The notes under the pieces are model-generated. The model was not told where the DNA came from. It did not search any database and saw nothing but the letters and a program-made list of their open reading frames with translations. Made by a program: the position numbers and the translations under genes. DNA of 64,000 nt, from assembly GCA_025330725.1 (NCBI GenBank), contig JAIWND010000012.1, forward strand, positions 310,001 through 374,000, written 5' to 3'. Each line of letters starts with the position of its first letter. The first letter of the stretch is position 1. This document shows, piece by piece, positions 36,262 through 46,838 of this stretch. Source of the DNA: Chlamydoabsidia padenii (taxonomy: Eukaryota > Mucoromycota > Mucoromycetes > Mucorales > Cunninghamellaceae).

Positions 36262-36372
36262 GCGCACTCGCTCAATTGCTAACAGATACTAATGATTAAA
36301 GTGGCGATATGGATACTATGGTTTATCTCCAACATACTTTACAGCAAAAGCCAAGCCCAAGACCCTTGTGTC
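36262..36372 (+). repeat. Left inverted copy of the dispersed repeat family
   Basis: It includes ACTAATGATTAAAGTGGCGA and AAGCCAAGCCCAAGACCCTT. The segment aligns over about 95 bp with the reverse complement of 40345-40470, and in direct orientation with 42150-42303. A GGCGGGATTTTTAAAG element lies about 80 bp to its left. Confidence 0.75.
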
Positions 36373-36756
36373 GGTCAGCCCAGGCTTGCGATAACTTTTA
36401 TCTGTCATTTGTAAGAAAAAAAAAAAAAAAAAAAAAAAAAGAACGAGGAATGGGCGTAGGTATTTTAGCTGTCCAGCTAATTTTGGCTGCACAGGCAAAA
36501 AAAAAGCATATATTTTACACCATTTATCATGTATATAGGCATTATCCATCGTGATACTTAAATCATTTATGATAGGAACATCTTCATTGATAAACCCATT
36601 TATATTGACCAGCATACATATGATAAAACAAGACTTTATTGATATTAAGATTCAATATAACACTATGTCTGCAATAAAACTAATCTACTACCATTGTTAT
36701 CCACAAGACATCATATTTTAATCTTGCTGGACCAATGATTGACTTGTCATTTATAT

Positions 36757-37140
36757 ATATCCCCAGTTGCAATCAAGAGGTGTACCATCGTCGCACTTGA
36801 CCACCCAATCCATCCTTGATGTCCATTCAGAGAACGTCGTCCTATTTCCCAGTTTGCAGTATCAGCCAAAAAAGAGATTCGTCCAGGGACAATTGGTAGG
36901 TCTCGATTCTACATCAACATGAATTGGAAAGTATTAGTTTTAGAGTCCTGGGTAAGGTGATTGTCCAAGAAGAAAGAGACAGTATACATTACTACCCCAT
37001 TCTCTTCGTGCCTTTCTTTTACCTTTGCCGTGTTGATCCAGTTTGGATAATTTCCAAGAGAGCCCATTACTACCACAGTCAGCTGCTTCGTCACCTCTTT
37101 TTGTTTATCTTCATCATTCAATCGTTACAACAAATGGGAG
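36757..37140 (-). pseudogene. Possible broken Cys-rich secreted-protein fragment
   Basis: On the minus strand a segment reading DEAADCGSNGLSWKLSKLDQ reaches a GTAAAA donor near 37025. After a TGTAG acceptor near 36910 another reads SRPTNCPWTNLFFG, then a TGA, then RMDWVVKCDDGTPLDCNWGY before a stop near 36757. Cys spacing and Trp content suggest a secreted protein. The internal stop and missing 5' part argue for decay. No family is recognised. Confidence 0.28.
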
Positions 37141-37200
37141 TTCCCTGTTGAAGAGCACCAAGTTGAATGTCTTTGGAATGGGAAGGCAAAGAAGAAGGAA

Positions 37201-37640
37201 ATGGTTTCCCCGAAGGTATTAAAATCCCGCCACATTGCCAACTATAAAAACGCGATTTCTAAAATTCCTTTTCTTTCCTTCTCTTTCCTCTTTTTTTTTT
37301 CTTTTTTTTTTTTAAACTCCCTATATAAAAACCTCCCCTTTAAACAACCCCCCCCAAAAGAACCTGTGCTTGACAGACAAGTTGTCCCCCGCACTCATTC
37401 CTATTCCTGGCCACGATTACAAGATGGATTAATTCACACAAAAGTAATCAATGAATCACCTAATGGCAGTCTATATGAAAAACCTGTTTTCTGGTGGATG
37501 TAATCTCATGGCTTCCTCTCTCTTATTGTGACTCTGGTCATAAAGGTAAGTCAACGCATCTTGAATGATACTCTGCCAAAGTTGTTACTGTTTTATACTC
37601 TAACTGAATTGTCAATTATTTACACTAGGTTTATGCTCCC
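37201..37640 (+). other. Interior of the putative element, no supported gene
   Basis: A T-rich and A-rich stretch with an open frame at 37201-37503 that begins in a repeat-like AATCCCGCC motif and passes through homopolymers. It resembles a promoter plus leader more than a coding region. Function unknown. Confidence 0.35.
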
Positions 37641-37650
37641 TCTTTGCCTC

Positions 37651-39150
37651 TGATATGTGAAGTCTCCTGTTAGTAATCAAATGGATAAGTTGGCAGATTT
37701 TGCGAGGCGGCTACCTTTGTGTAGAATAGCGGCTTGGCCTAGCCTTGTCGCCGTGGCAGGACGTAGGCGACATCGTGTCCTGTTCCACACCTGGATCTGC
37801 TAGCGAATGGGTTGTGCTGGTAAAGCGGGATGTCTGGTATGTTGAAGCATTATTGCGGATCTACCTATTCTCGGGCATGTTGCACTAGCCACCAGTTACG
37901 GCGCTCCATTTGATTCTTGGGGATGGATCATGATGTGTAATGTTTATGGGAACATTATTGTAAGTAAAAAAAAAGAAAAAAACAAGAAAAGACAATGTTA
38001 CTAATCACACTTCTTGCTCTTACTGCAGGCGTGTCTTCATTCGTTATGGTTGTGCTTTCTTCCTTGACTGTTGTCTCTGGTGTTTTGTGGTCTCTCTTTG
38101 CTTCTGGTACGAAGTAAGTAAAGAAGAAAAAAAACCAAGAAAAGACAATGTTACTAATCACTCTTTTTGCTCTTACTGTAGGTTTGTCTTGCTGTATTGT
38201 TACTTGCCTTCTATGTTTATTGTCACTTGTGGTGTATGATCTCTCTTTGTCCCTGATATGTGAAATCTCCTGTTAGTAATCAAATGGATAAGTTGGCAGA
38301 TTTTGCGAGGCGGCTACCTTTGTGTAGAATAGTGATTAGGCCTAGCCTTTTTGCCGTGGCAGGACGTAGGCGACATCGTGTCCTGTTCCAAACCTGGATC
38401 TGCTGGCGAATGGGTTGTGCTGGTAAAGCGGGATGTCTGGTATGTTGAAACATTAATGTGGATCTACCTATTCTCGGGCATGTTGCACTAGCCACCAGTT
38501 ACGGCGCTCCATTTGATTCATGGAGATGGATCATGATGTGTAATGTTTATGGGTACTTTATTGTAAGTAAAGAAAAAAAACAAGACAAGACAATATTACT
38601 AATCATCCTTCTTGCTCTTATTGTAGGCTCGTCTTCCTTTATTGTTACTTGCCTTCATGTCTGTTGTCACTTGTGGTGTATGGTCTCTCTTTGTCCCTGA
38701 TATGTGAAATCTCCTGTTAGTAATCAAATGGATAAGTTGGCAGATTTTGCGAGGCGGCTACCTTTGTGTAGAATAGCGGCTTGGCCTAGCCTTGTCGCCG
38801 TGGCAGGACGTAGGCGACATCGTGTCCTGTTCCAAACCTGGATCTGCTAGCGAATGGGTTGTGCTGGTAAAGCGGGATGTCTGGTATGTTGAAACATTAT
38901 TGTGGATCTACCTATTCTCGGGCATGTTGCACTAGCCACCAGTTACGGCGCTCCATTTGATTCATGGAGATGGATCATGATGTGTAATGTTTATGGGAAC
39001 ATTATTGTAAGTAAAGAAAAAAAAACAAGAAAAGACAATGTTACTAATCACACTTCTTGCTCTTACTGCAGGCGTGTCTTCATGCATTTTGGTTTGGCTT
39101 TCTTCCTTGATTGTTGTATCTGGTGTTTTGTGATCTCTCTTTGTTTCTAG
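37651..39150 (+). repeat. Three-unit tandem repeat (about 450-600 bp) with intron-like modules
   Basis: Units begin with TGATATGTGAARTCTCCTGT at about 37651, 38254 and 38698. Each contains AGATTTTGCGAGGCGGCTAC, a block translatable as DLPILGHVALATSYGAPFDS, and then a module looking exactly like a spliceosomal intron: GTAAGTAAA donor, TTACTAATCA branch site, CTCTTACTGCAG or CTTACTGTAG acceptor. The first unit carries two such modules. Unit bodies differ by point changes and small indels. Coding potential is broken in every frame, so the array may be a degenerate amplified gene segment. Confidence 0.75.
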
Positions 39151-39377
39151 TACGTGAAGTAAGTAAAGTAAAGAAGAAAAAAAGAAGAAGAAGAAAAGAC
39201 AAGGTTATTAATCACATTTCTTCTGGTTGTAGCCTCTAGCTTCTTGTTGGTTATTACATAATTGTTTAATGTAATGTGGCAAGGAACGACGTGAATGACA
39301 AGATCATCTCCAACACCTACTTGGAACGACGACAACGGACTAGATTTCCAACTTTTGCAACGGAAGCACAGCAATAG

Positions 39378-39647
39378 ATGGCAAGGTACAATTCTCTGAC
39401 GGAATTCTTTAGCTATACTCCTGTGGAAATGGTAAAAGAACTACAAGCTGTGTTGGAAGGGCAAGCTTTTAGTTGGTATACTCAGCTACAATGTACTACC
39501 AAGGAGGACTGTGTGGCACTGAATGGCAAATTCTTACATCAATATAATGAAGACTCATACCCTGTTATGGCGGCTGTTGACGAACTCAAGTTAATCAAGC
39601 AAGAAAAAATGGCAATGGGTGAACTGGCTTTTATATTATTACAGTAG
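39378..39647 (+). CDS. Retrotransposon gag-like fragment
   Basis: An 89-codon frame reading MVKELQAVLEGQAFSWYTQL and FLHQYNEDSYPVMAAVDELK. The Leu-x-Gly-x-Ala-x-x-Trp core and the later Phe/Leu heptads match the retrotransposon gag capsid region of LTR elements. It ends early at a TAG, and no protease, reverse transcriptase or integrase follows within the window, so it is a relic or a captured fragment. It lies just after the tandem array, inside the inverted-repeat-bounded interval. Confidence 0.55.
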   Translation: MARYNSLTEFFSYTPVEMVKELQAVLEGQAFSWYTQLQCTTKEDCVALNGKFLHQYNEDSYPVMAAVDELKLIKQEKMAMGELAFILLQ

Positions 39648-40344
39648 TGTTAATTATATTGTCATATTGTGTTGGTTATTATCCCTTATCCCCCATAAAC
39701 CTTCTATTATAAATATCTACATAGTCTTATTAAATCAACTACCCTTTACTGTCTTATAACTTTACAGGTATAATGAACTTTTGACTTACAGCTAATTACC
39801 CAATTACATTATACGGTTTTTTGCTGGACTTCTCATTCCCATATATGAATTTGAAAGGGGCGTTTTTTTTTTATATGAACAATGGCCTTGATGCATCTAC
39901 ATGGCTTCACTCCAACTGCATGTCTTGTTTTTATCTATATGTTCTTTATTCATCTATATGTATTGTTGTATATATAAATGCTTTTATTTTATCTGGGTGT
40001 CTTTTATTAACTTTTATGTGTACTATATGTGTTTCTACTGTTTATGTGTATAGCTACTATCTTTACCGCCTGCATTGACCTGTATTGCAATGTATCGATC
40101 GGTGTCATCATTGTTTATATGTCTGCCATTGTGGCACTAGTAGCAGATCTGTATAAATTTCAACACTGCGGTATTGACCTGTAGCTACCCATAATCACTG
40201 TATCCATCTATATAGACAAAAGTCGATTTGTGATGACAAAAAGGTATCGAGGTCATTTGTATGAATTTCGGGATATGAAAGAGGATTTGTCTGGCTCCTC
40301 CTTGTACTTTTTTTTTATATCTTACAAAGGATAGGTAAAAGCAA
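39648..40344. other. AT-rich interior of the putative element
   Basis: No supported gene. Repeated short words such as TCTATATG and TTTATGTGTA give hydrophobic open frames that look like low-complexity artefacts. Confidence 0.4.
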
Positions 40345-40470
40345 AGTCTTGGGGCTTGGCCTTTGCGGTGACTTATGTTGGCAATATGCTATAGTGTCCG
40401 TATCGCCACTTTAATCATTAGCATCTGTTGACAATTAAGCGACTAGAGCTCTTACCAAATCTTAGTAGGG
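40345..40470 (-). repeat. Right inverted copy of the dispersed repeat family
   Basis: Read on the minus strand it contains AGATGCTAATGATTAAAGTG and CAAAGGCCAAGCCCCAAGAC, matching the left copy at 36262-36372. Its outer side adds CTAAGATTTGG and GAGCTCTA, which are shared with the tandem array at 40931-42150, linking the two repeat families. Confidence 0.75.
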
Positions 40471-40675
40471 AATCAAGGAGGAGCGGGATTTTTCAAACTG
40501 ACTGTACCACCTATTACATATCATATACGGGGTTTTCCTGTTCGCAAAAATGACGGTGCCCCACTGAGCGCACCGACTTTTTCATCGACACCACAATCAT
40601 TGTCGCTCTTGTTTTGTTTATTGTTGATACAAGGAGTTCCGCCGTGGTTGCCGATCTTTCTAAAAACTTCGCATT

Positions 40676-40677
<2 letters not shown>

Positions 40678-40722
<45 letters not shown>
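40678..40722. repeat. Poly(T) run of about 45 bases
   Basis: Uninterrupted T homopolymer between the inverted-repeat element and the tandem array. It could be a retroposition tail read from the other strand, or slippage expansion. Confidence 0.9.
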
Positions 40723-40723
<1 letters not shown>

Positions 40724-40930
40724 GCGAGTGTCGAAGCTTGTTGCATAGGGTCGTATCAGTTCGCAATGTTATTTTCCCGCCACAAACATCAATCAATTTG
40801 AGGAACTCAAAGGACAACAAGACAAGTTTCACTGGATTAATCAAGGAGCCGGCCTTATCTATTGATGGAATGTTCTACCATGGTAATATATGCAGAAAAG
40901 TTTCTATGTATGTTAGAAGCCATATTTATT

Positions 40931-42150
40931 TCAAAATCCCGCCTAATTATTACATTATTTAAATCACTCCCTCGCCTTGAATCTTAAGAGAGCTCTACTG
41001 CCTTCATAAACAAGTGATGCTAATGACAAAAGTGACCATGTGCATTCCTTGGCCTACTTCCAACAAACTTTACATAATGGTCATTGTACCAAGTCCTTTG
41101 TATGGAGCAGTATAGCCTCAAGATCGTTTTACCCTGACTTTTCTATAAAAAAAAGGATGTAGAATGAAAATGGACAGACGAGACAAAACTTAATTCAAAA
41201 CCCGCTTACCCTCGCCTTGAATCTTAAGAGAGCTCTACTGTCTTAATGAACAAGTGGTGCTAATGACAAAAGTGACCATGTGCGTCCCTTAGCCTATTTC
41301 CAACAAACTTTACATAATGGTCATTGTACCAAGTCCACTGTATGGAGCAGTATAGCCTTAAGATCGTTTTAACCTGGCTTTTGTAAAAAAAAAAAAAAGT
41401 TGCAGAATGAAAATTGACACACAAGATAAAACTTGGTTTAAAACCCGCTTACCCTCGCCTTGAATCTTAAGAGAGCTCTACTAGCTTAATGAACTAGTGG
41501 TGCTAATAACAAAAGTGACCATGAGCATTCCTTAGTCTATTTCCAACAAAGTTTACATAATGGACATTGTACCAAGTTCACTGTATGGAGCAATATAGCC
41601 TCAAGATCGTTTTAACCTGGCTTCTGTAGAATGAAAATTGACACACAAGATAAAACTCGGTTTAAAACCCGCTTACCCTCGCCTTGAATCTTAAGAGAGC
41701 TCTACTAGCTTAATGAACTAGTGGTGCTAATAACAAAAGTGACCATGAGCATTCCTTAGTCTATTTCCAACAAAGTTTACATAATGGACATTGTACCAAG
41801 TTCACTGTATGGAGCAATATAGCCTCAAGATCGTTTTAACCTGGCTTCTGTAAAAAAAAAAAAAAAAGTTGCAGAATGAAAATTGACACACAAGATAAAA
41901 CTCGGTTCAAAGCCCGCTTACTCTCGCCTGGAATCTTAAGAGAGCTCTACTGTCTTAATGAGCAAGTGATGCTAATGACAAAAGTGACCATGAGCATTCC
42001 TTAGTCTATTTACAACAAAGTTTACATAATGACCATTGTATCAAGTCCCTTGTATGGAGCAGTATAGCCTTAAGGTTGGTTTTACCTGACTTTTGTAATA
42101 AAATACAAAATGGACAGACGAGACCAAACTTGAATTCATTTTCAGATCCT
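40931..42150 (+). repeat. Tandem array of five units of about 240 bp
   Basis: Units carry CTCGCCTTGAATCTTAAGAG at about 40971, 41211, 41454, 41678 and 41922 (spacing 240, 243, 224, 244). Each is preceded by TTCAAAACCCGCTTAC or a close variant, that is, the reverse complement of the GCGGGATTTGAA element. A conserved body follows (TACATAATGGTCATTGTACC, GTATGGAGCAGTATAGCC, AAGATCGTTTTAACCTGGCT), then a variable A-run. Units 3 and 4 are almost identical apart from a deletion of the A-run in unit 3. The body is related to the inverted repeats at 36262 and 40345. No open frame is conserved, so a non-coding or repetitive role is more likely than a protein. Confidence 0.85.
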
Positions 42151-42303
42151 GCCTGCCTCTACTAAGATTAGAAAAGTGCTCTACTCGATCCAATTGTCAA
42201 CGGATGTTAATGGTTAAAGTGGCGATGTGGACACAACCAACATAATTCACCACAAAACCCAAGCTCCAAGACCCTTGTGTCAGTCTGTCTAACCTTGCGA
42301 TGT
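42150..42303 (+). repeat. Single copy of the dispersed repeat family
   Basis: It starts CTACTAAGATTAG, continues ATTGTCAACGGATGTTAATG and AAAGTGGCGATGTGG, and ends AAGACCCTTGTGTCAGTC. It lies directly after the tandem array, in the same orientation as the left inverted copy, and bridges the features of both. Confidence 0.75.
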
Positions 42304-42598
42304 CTTCATTTTCAAACGCCGAACATCAAAATTCTTTGCGCCTAGCAATCCCCATTATTACAACTTTAGCTTCCACCATTCATATCGCTTTTCTCTTCCA
42401 TGGAAAGTACATGTATTTATCTCATGTCACAAGTAAATCATATTATGCAAATATACGGCCCCTTTCTGTCATTTTTGGTTGGTCCTCTCCCTAAATAAGG
42501 TGGGGAGGATGGCTCATTATGGAGTACGACGTAAGAAATGATCTCTTTTCTTTCTCTAGTATCTTGACATTGAGGTTTGACCACCTCTTCTTGGTGCT

Positions 42599-42652
<54 letters not shown>

Positions 42653-42872
42653 TTAAAAAGGGACACACGGCGGCCTTTCAAACCATATAATTTGAGATAC
42701 TGACGTATCTGGCAAGAAATTGCCATACAAGACACTAGTTACGTAGAGGGACATTAAGCGAGATCACAATGTTTTATCATGTTTATTAATAATAAAAGGT
42801 TTCAACAAAGCCAAAAAAAAAAAAAGGCTACATTACAAGTAAGCTATCACTATAAAAGAGAGTTATCCATCC
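42304..42872. other. Intergenic region with 49-base T run
   Basis: Flank between the repeats and the aldolase 3' end. A poly(T) run occupies about 42601-42650. A short open frame at 42300-42494 is unsupported. Confidence 0.55.
42601..42650. repeat. Poly(T) run of about 49 bases
   Basis: Longest homopolymer in the window, between the repeat block and the aldolase gene. Confidence 0.9.
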
Positions 42873-43583
42873 CTAAAGTCCACGGCGTTGTTTGAATTCA
42901 TCAAGGATTTTATCAGTACCAGAGGATCCACAACGAGTAGCACCTTGATTTAAAAGATCCACCACTTGATCCAAAGTCTTGATACCACCGGAAGCCTTGA
43001 CTTCAATATGATCAGGTACATTCGCACGCATCAAGGCGATATCCTCCAAGGTGGCCCCACTGGAAGCAAATCCGGTGCTGGTCTTGACAAAGTGAGCACC
43101 AGCGGCCACAGACAATTGGCAGGCTTGGACGATTTCTTCCTTGGTCAAATAAGCATTTTCAAAAATGATCTTGAAGATCACATTAGGATTCTTGGCATGA
43201 CAGGCATCGATCACCGCCTTGATTTCGTCTTGACAGGCTTGGACTTGACCCGACTTGAGATGGCCAATGTTGAGTACCACGTCCAATTCGATAGCACCAT
43301 CTTGCACGGTTTGAAGAGCTTCGGCCACCTTGGCACTAGTAGGAGAGTTACCATGAGGGAAGGAGATGACCGTGCCGACAAGCACACGGCTACCGGAGAG
43401 CAATTCGCTGGCTTGCTTGACATCGCAGGGCTTGACACAGACTGACTTGGCATCGTACTTTTTGGCTAATTCGCAACCAGCAATAACATCCTTGGTGGTT
43501 TGTTCGGGTTTTAGGATGGCGTGATCAAATACTTTGGCAAGTTGTTCATAGGTCAGTGATTCAACAGATACTTTATTAACCAT
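42873..43583 (-). CDS. deoC: Deoxyribose-phosphate aldolase
   Basis: Class I aldolase that splits 2-deoxyribose-5-phosphate into glyceraldehyde-3-phosphate and acetaldehyde in deoxynucleoside breakdown; 236 residues. The Schiff-base lysine lies in HFVKTSTGFASSGAT (Lys167), the proton-relay Asp in GAIELDVVLNIG, and the second Lys in EVKASGGI (Lys196). All key residues are present, so it should be active. The start is the ATG giving MVNKVSVESLTYEQL, which matches the family length. It is the only intact protein gene in this window with no intron, unlike its intron-rich neighbours, which may reflect bacterial origin or retroposition. Its promoter abuts the Sac1 3' end (about 158 bp) and contains an AAATCCCGAC element at about 43694. 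Confidence 0.95.
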   Translation of the reverse strand: MVNKVSVESLTYEQLAKVFDHAILKPEQTTKDVIAGCELAKKYDAKSVCVKPCDVKQASELLSGSRVLVGTVISFPHGNSPTSAKVAEALQTVQDGAIELDVVLNIGHLKSGQVQACQDEIKAVIDACHAKNPNVIFKIIFENAYLTKEEIVQACQLSVAAGAHFVKTSTGFASSGATLEDIALMRANVPDHIEVKASGGIKTLDQVVDLLNQGATRCGSSGTDKILDEFKQRRGL

Positions 43584-43740
43584 GGTGTTTAAATAGTGTG
43601 TGTGTGAAGAATAAAATACAGAGGGAAGGGAAGGGTGGGAAATAAAAAAAAGGGTAAACTTTTTCAATATAGAAAAAAATAAAAAAAAAATTATAAATCC
43701 CGACGCAGAAGCATGTCTATAACCAAAGTATCCCCAGCCA

Positions 43741-46461
43741 TCAAGTAGTCTTCTTGCCTTGTTCAGCTTGATCCAAGTTTTCGGAAGAATCAAAGAACCA
43801 GTTGGTAGCCAGTAGGTTGGGCAGTTCGACATTGTTTTCATAAAAGGAGGAGGTCGAGGTAGTATCAGCATAGAGTGGATTGAGTTTGGGCCAATTAATG
43901 AACTCGACGCCGTTTTGTTGAATAAAGAGCCAAGTGGACACCGATACCGCAAAGCAAAAAGAGAGTAGTAAGATATACAACGTGGTGGATTCAATTGGCA
44001 TGGAATCAGAGAAGAATAACAACCAAAAGAATAAAAAGGTTGAGGACACCATGGCCGGAGGTACGGCCTGTACCTTCCAAGGAGCATGACGGAATGACTG
44101 GCCATAATGATATTGAATTCGATGTGGTGGTGCAATGTCACGGGTGTATTTGCCGAGAAAGAGGTCGAATCCATCCTGTCGACTACCATCCCAATAGTTG
44201 TTTTTGATATATCGCAGTATGGAGTTGTTGAGATCATTCAAGGCACCTTTCATGGTTCGCTTCCCGCTCCTGTTAATTAATTATAGACAATCATAAAAAA
44301 GACAGTTAGTCAATCGATCGTAATTCATTTTTATATCAGTTCATACCTTGTATAGTCAGTTTTGAGTGCCCCTGTTCCAGAATACGATAGACTGAGTCCA
44401 TCTGCAGTGTCAACCCAGGCTACATATTGAATAACAATCAATTAATCAACATCATTTACATTTATATACCCTTTTATTTACCTGAATTGAATGCCAATAC
44501 AAAAGTTGGATCCTCCATAAGGTCAATACCAATATCTTGTTCCCATCGTTGAATCATCCATTTCGCCAACCTACTTTGTACCACATTGGTTCGATCAAGA
44601 CAATCAATGCAATTCGTCCGTACCACCCCGCCTTGAGAATTGACCTTTATCGTTTGATTATCCTTGTCTTCATAGTAGCAGTAATACCTACATTAATATA
44701 TCAAGTAAGATCATAGTCATTTATCCTTTTTTTTTTTTTTGATCCTTACCCCGCCTTTTCCAAATCCGGAATTAATCGGTCGATCAATAGCTGTACTCGA
44801 TTATATTGCAAATTCTTGCATTCTTGGTGAAAGTCAAAGTGGATGTATCGTAGGCACGGATTGAGTAGATCTTGGACCGTTCTTGCGTATAAATCACCAA
44901 GTGGTTGTTCGTATCCAGTCTTGTTTATCAGGTTAATCAGCACATTGGGACCATATATCCGTACTTGATCGTCAAAGTGTTTCTTGGCAGCCTCTAAGTT
45001 CTGTTTAGAAATGATAATCATAATTAAAATAGAAGGAAGGAATGAGTCAAGTATATATCATGTATCATTGTTGGGGAGGGGGGTTTACCTTGGAGGATAT
45101 TTCAGGATCATACCACAGTTGAGGGACATACCGAGTATTTGGAATCTGACCCCAGTAGATAGGTATACTTCCACGAGTTTGAACAAATGACAATTTGACG
45201 TGTCTGTTGTTGTTGTTTGTTGTCTTTACCAAACCGTCGTTATTGATAGATGATGTCGTAGAAGTATATTCCACAGAATCGAATATCACCAATTGTTCTG
45301 TTTCTACATAATTGCTGACATGTCCGTTTTCATCAATCCCTCTTGAGAAGTACCGAGTGCCCGCCCGTCCATGACCACGTCTACTGATCAGTGCGAATGT
45401 GATATGACCGCCATTGATGGTCATCGAAGTGATCGAGATATCTAAATCAAAAGTTAATACGCATGTATGAATCTACTATTGCATCTTTGTTATCTTTTCC
45501 CATACTTACGTCCTTGGATGACTGGTAACACAAACGATTTCATCTACAATAAAGGCCATGAATAAGTTACTGTGTTGTTATTCGTCAGTGCCTTTCCCTC
45601 CTACTACTTACCCCATCCATGCCATCATTTGATGCTGATATGAGTTTGGAAGAGAGATGTTTGTTCCAGAAGAAGCGATCATCAATCTAAAAAAGTAAGA
45701 GTTTAATGCATAGAGGTTGTGACCATGTTTTTATTACCTTTTGAGCTTGAGATTGTAAACTGTTGGTCAATAGGTAAGTATAAGAGAAGTAAAAAGTGTT
45801 GAGTTGTAGATGAGATTCCAATAGACCAATAAAGTATTGCTCTTGTTCAAAGAGATCGTCAGAAGATCTAGCCCAATTCGATTCACCGCCCATTGGTAAG
45901 ATCTGGAAGGTTGTCCCACGAAAGATACCGTTGCCTAATAAAGTCCGGCCTGTCACCACAATCATATATTCGTCTTTTCGATGCAGTAACATGTGCATAA
46001 AATCGAAAAGGCATAAAGTCAGTAAACAAATCATGAGGAGTTTTATTTTTAGTGTCTTACCTGCTTGTAGCTGACAAAATCCTAGAATGCCATACACCAC
46101 GAGTTCACTAAGAATAGGTTCAGTCGATTCAGTCGCTCCTATAATAATAATAGATAAAAAGTTAGTATCATTTTGATATATAGATGGTATTCTTTTTTTC
46201 TCTTTCTTTTCTTACCATACCATTAAGCTTTACTTGTTTTTTAATCCTGTCAACTGTTAGTGTTTGTAATGGTTCATTAGTGTTTGGGTTTGCCGGTTCA
46301 AATAATGGAGTAAAGACGTAATTGGTCTTGGTCGCCGTCCTAAGTGAAAAGGTAAAGGGAGTCAGAGTAATTAGAGATGCACAACCAATATAGCCTTCTA
46401 TTCTACCATTGTTAGTTTTTTTCTATACCTACAGCCGAAGTTTTTCATAAACCTTCCCCAT
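43741..46461 (-). CDS. SAC1: Phosphoinositide phosphatase Sac1
   Basis: ER/Golgi membrane phosphatase that dephosphorylates mainly PtdIns4P; 660 residues in 11 exons (46433-46461, 46221-46339, 46061-46138, 45738-45973, 45612-45686, 45510-45543, 45089-45441, 44750-45000, 44482-44687, 44347-44419, 43741-44269). The N-terminus [10 protein letters not shown], the SAC core ([17 protein letters not shown]), and the catalytic CX5R(T) loop [12 protein letters not shown] (Cys418, Arg424) are seen. Two C-terminal hydrophobic helices (about 555-600) anchor the protein, as in yeast Sac1. The acidic tail after them is longer than in yeast. All exon phases fit. The weakest points are the exon 2/3 and 3/4 borders, where alternative donors or acceptors exist. 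A TTCAAATCCCGA element lies about 90 bp upstream. Confidence 0.93.
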
Positions 46462-46838
46462 AAAATAGTGGAGAATGATTGAGAGAGGGAAGAAGAAGGA
46501 AGACAAAAAAAAAAATTGCGGGCAAAAGGGTGTGTAAACTCGAAATAATTCAAATCCCGACGCACCATATTAAGATTCCGTTGCCCTGATAAAGATAGAC
46601 TTGTAAAAGGAGGTACCTAATCATTGTGATTCCTCCATGTAACGAGCAGGGTTTATAGCTTGTATGCCATCATTTTGACAGATAGCCCCTACTACACCAA
46701 CTATTTAATCCATCACATCCAAGCCCATGTACGTATTAACTATGTTTTTAAACGATTATACTTTATTCAATTAAAAAAAAAGAGAGGAAGATAGGGGCAA
46801 GTACACAGATACATATATAATCCAATAAAGACCAAGAT
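46462..46838. other. Intergenic region between SAC1 start and uS9 end
   Basis: Contains TTCAAATCCCGACGC at 46549-46563, the recurrent element 88 bp from the SAC1 ATG. No gene is seen. Confidence 0.55.

Larger units (their letters stand above)
36262..40470. mobile_element. Putative 4.2-kb element bounded by inverted repeats
   Basis: Two roughly 110-bp copies of the same repeat face each other at the ends of this interval. Each has a copy of the GCGGGATTTTT element on its outer side (36172-36187 and 40482-40497). Inside are broken coding fragments, a roughly 1.5-kb tandem array and a gag-like open frame; no intact transposase or reverse transcriptase is seen. It could be a non-autonomous or composite element, or simply two solo elements inserted in opposite orientation. 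Target-site duplications could not be fixed by eye. Confidence 0.4.

Noticed and set aside
40931..42150. Possible CRISPR array
   Set aside because: The organism is eukaryotic and the units are about 240 bp with diverged bodies, not short repeats with unique spacers.
42873..44237. A 454-codon minus-strand open frame running from within SAC1 into the aldolase
   Set aside because: Its N-terminal half is a wrong-frame reading of SAC1 and intergenic DNA; only the part from the ATG at 43583 matches deoxyribose-phosphate aldolase.
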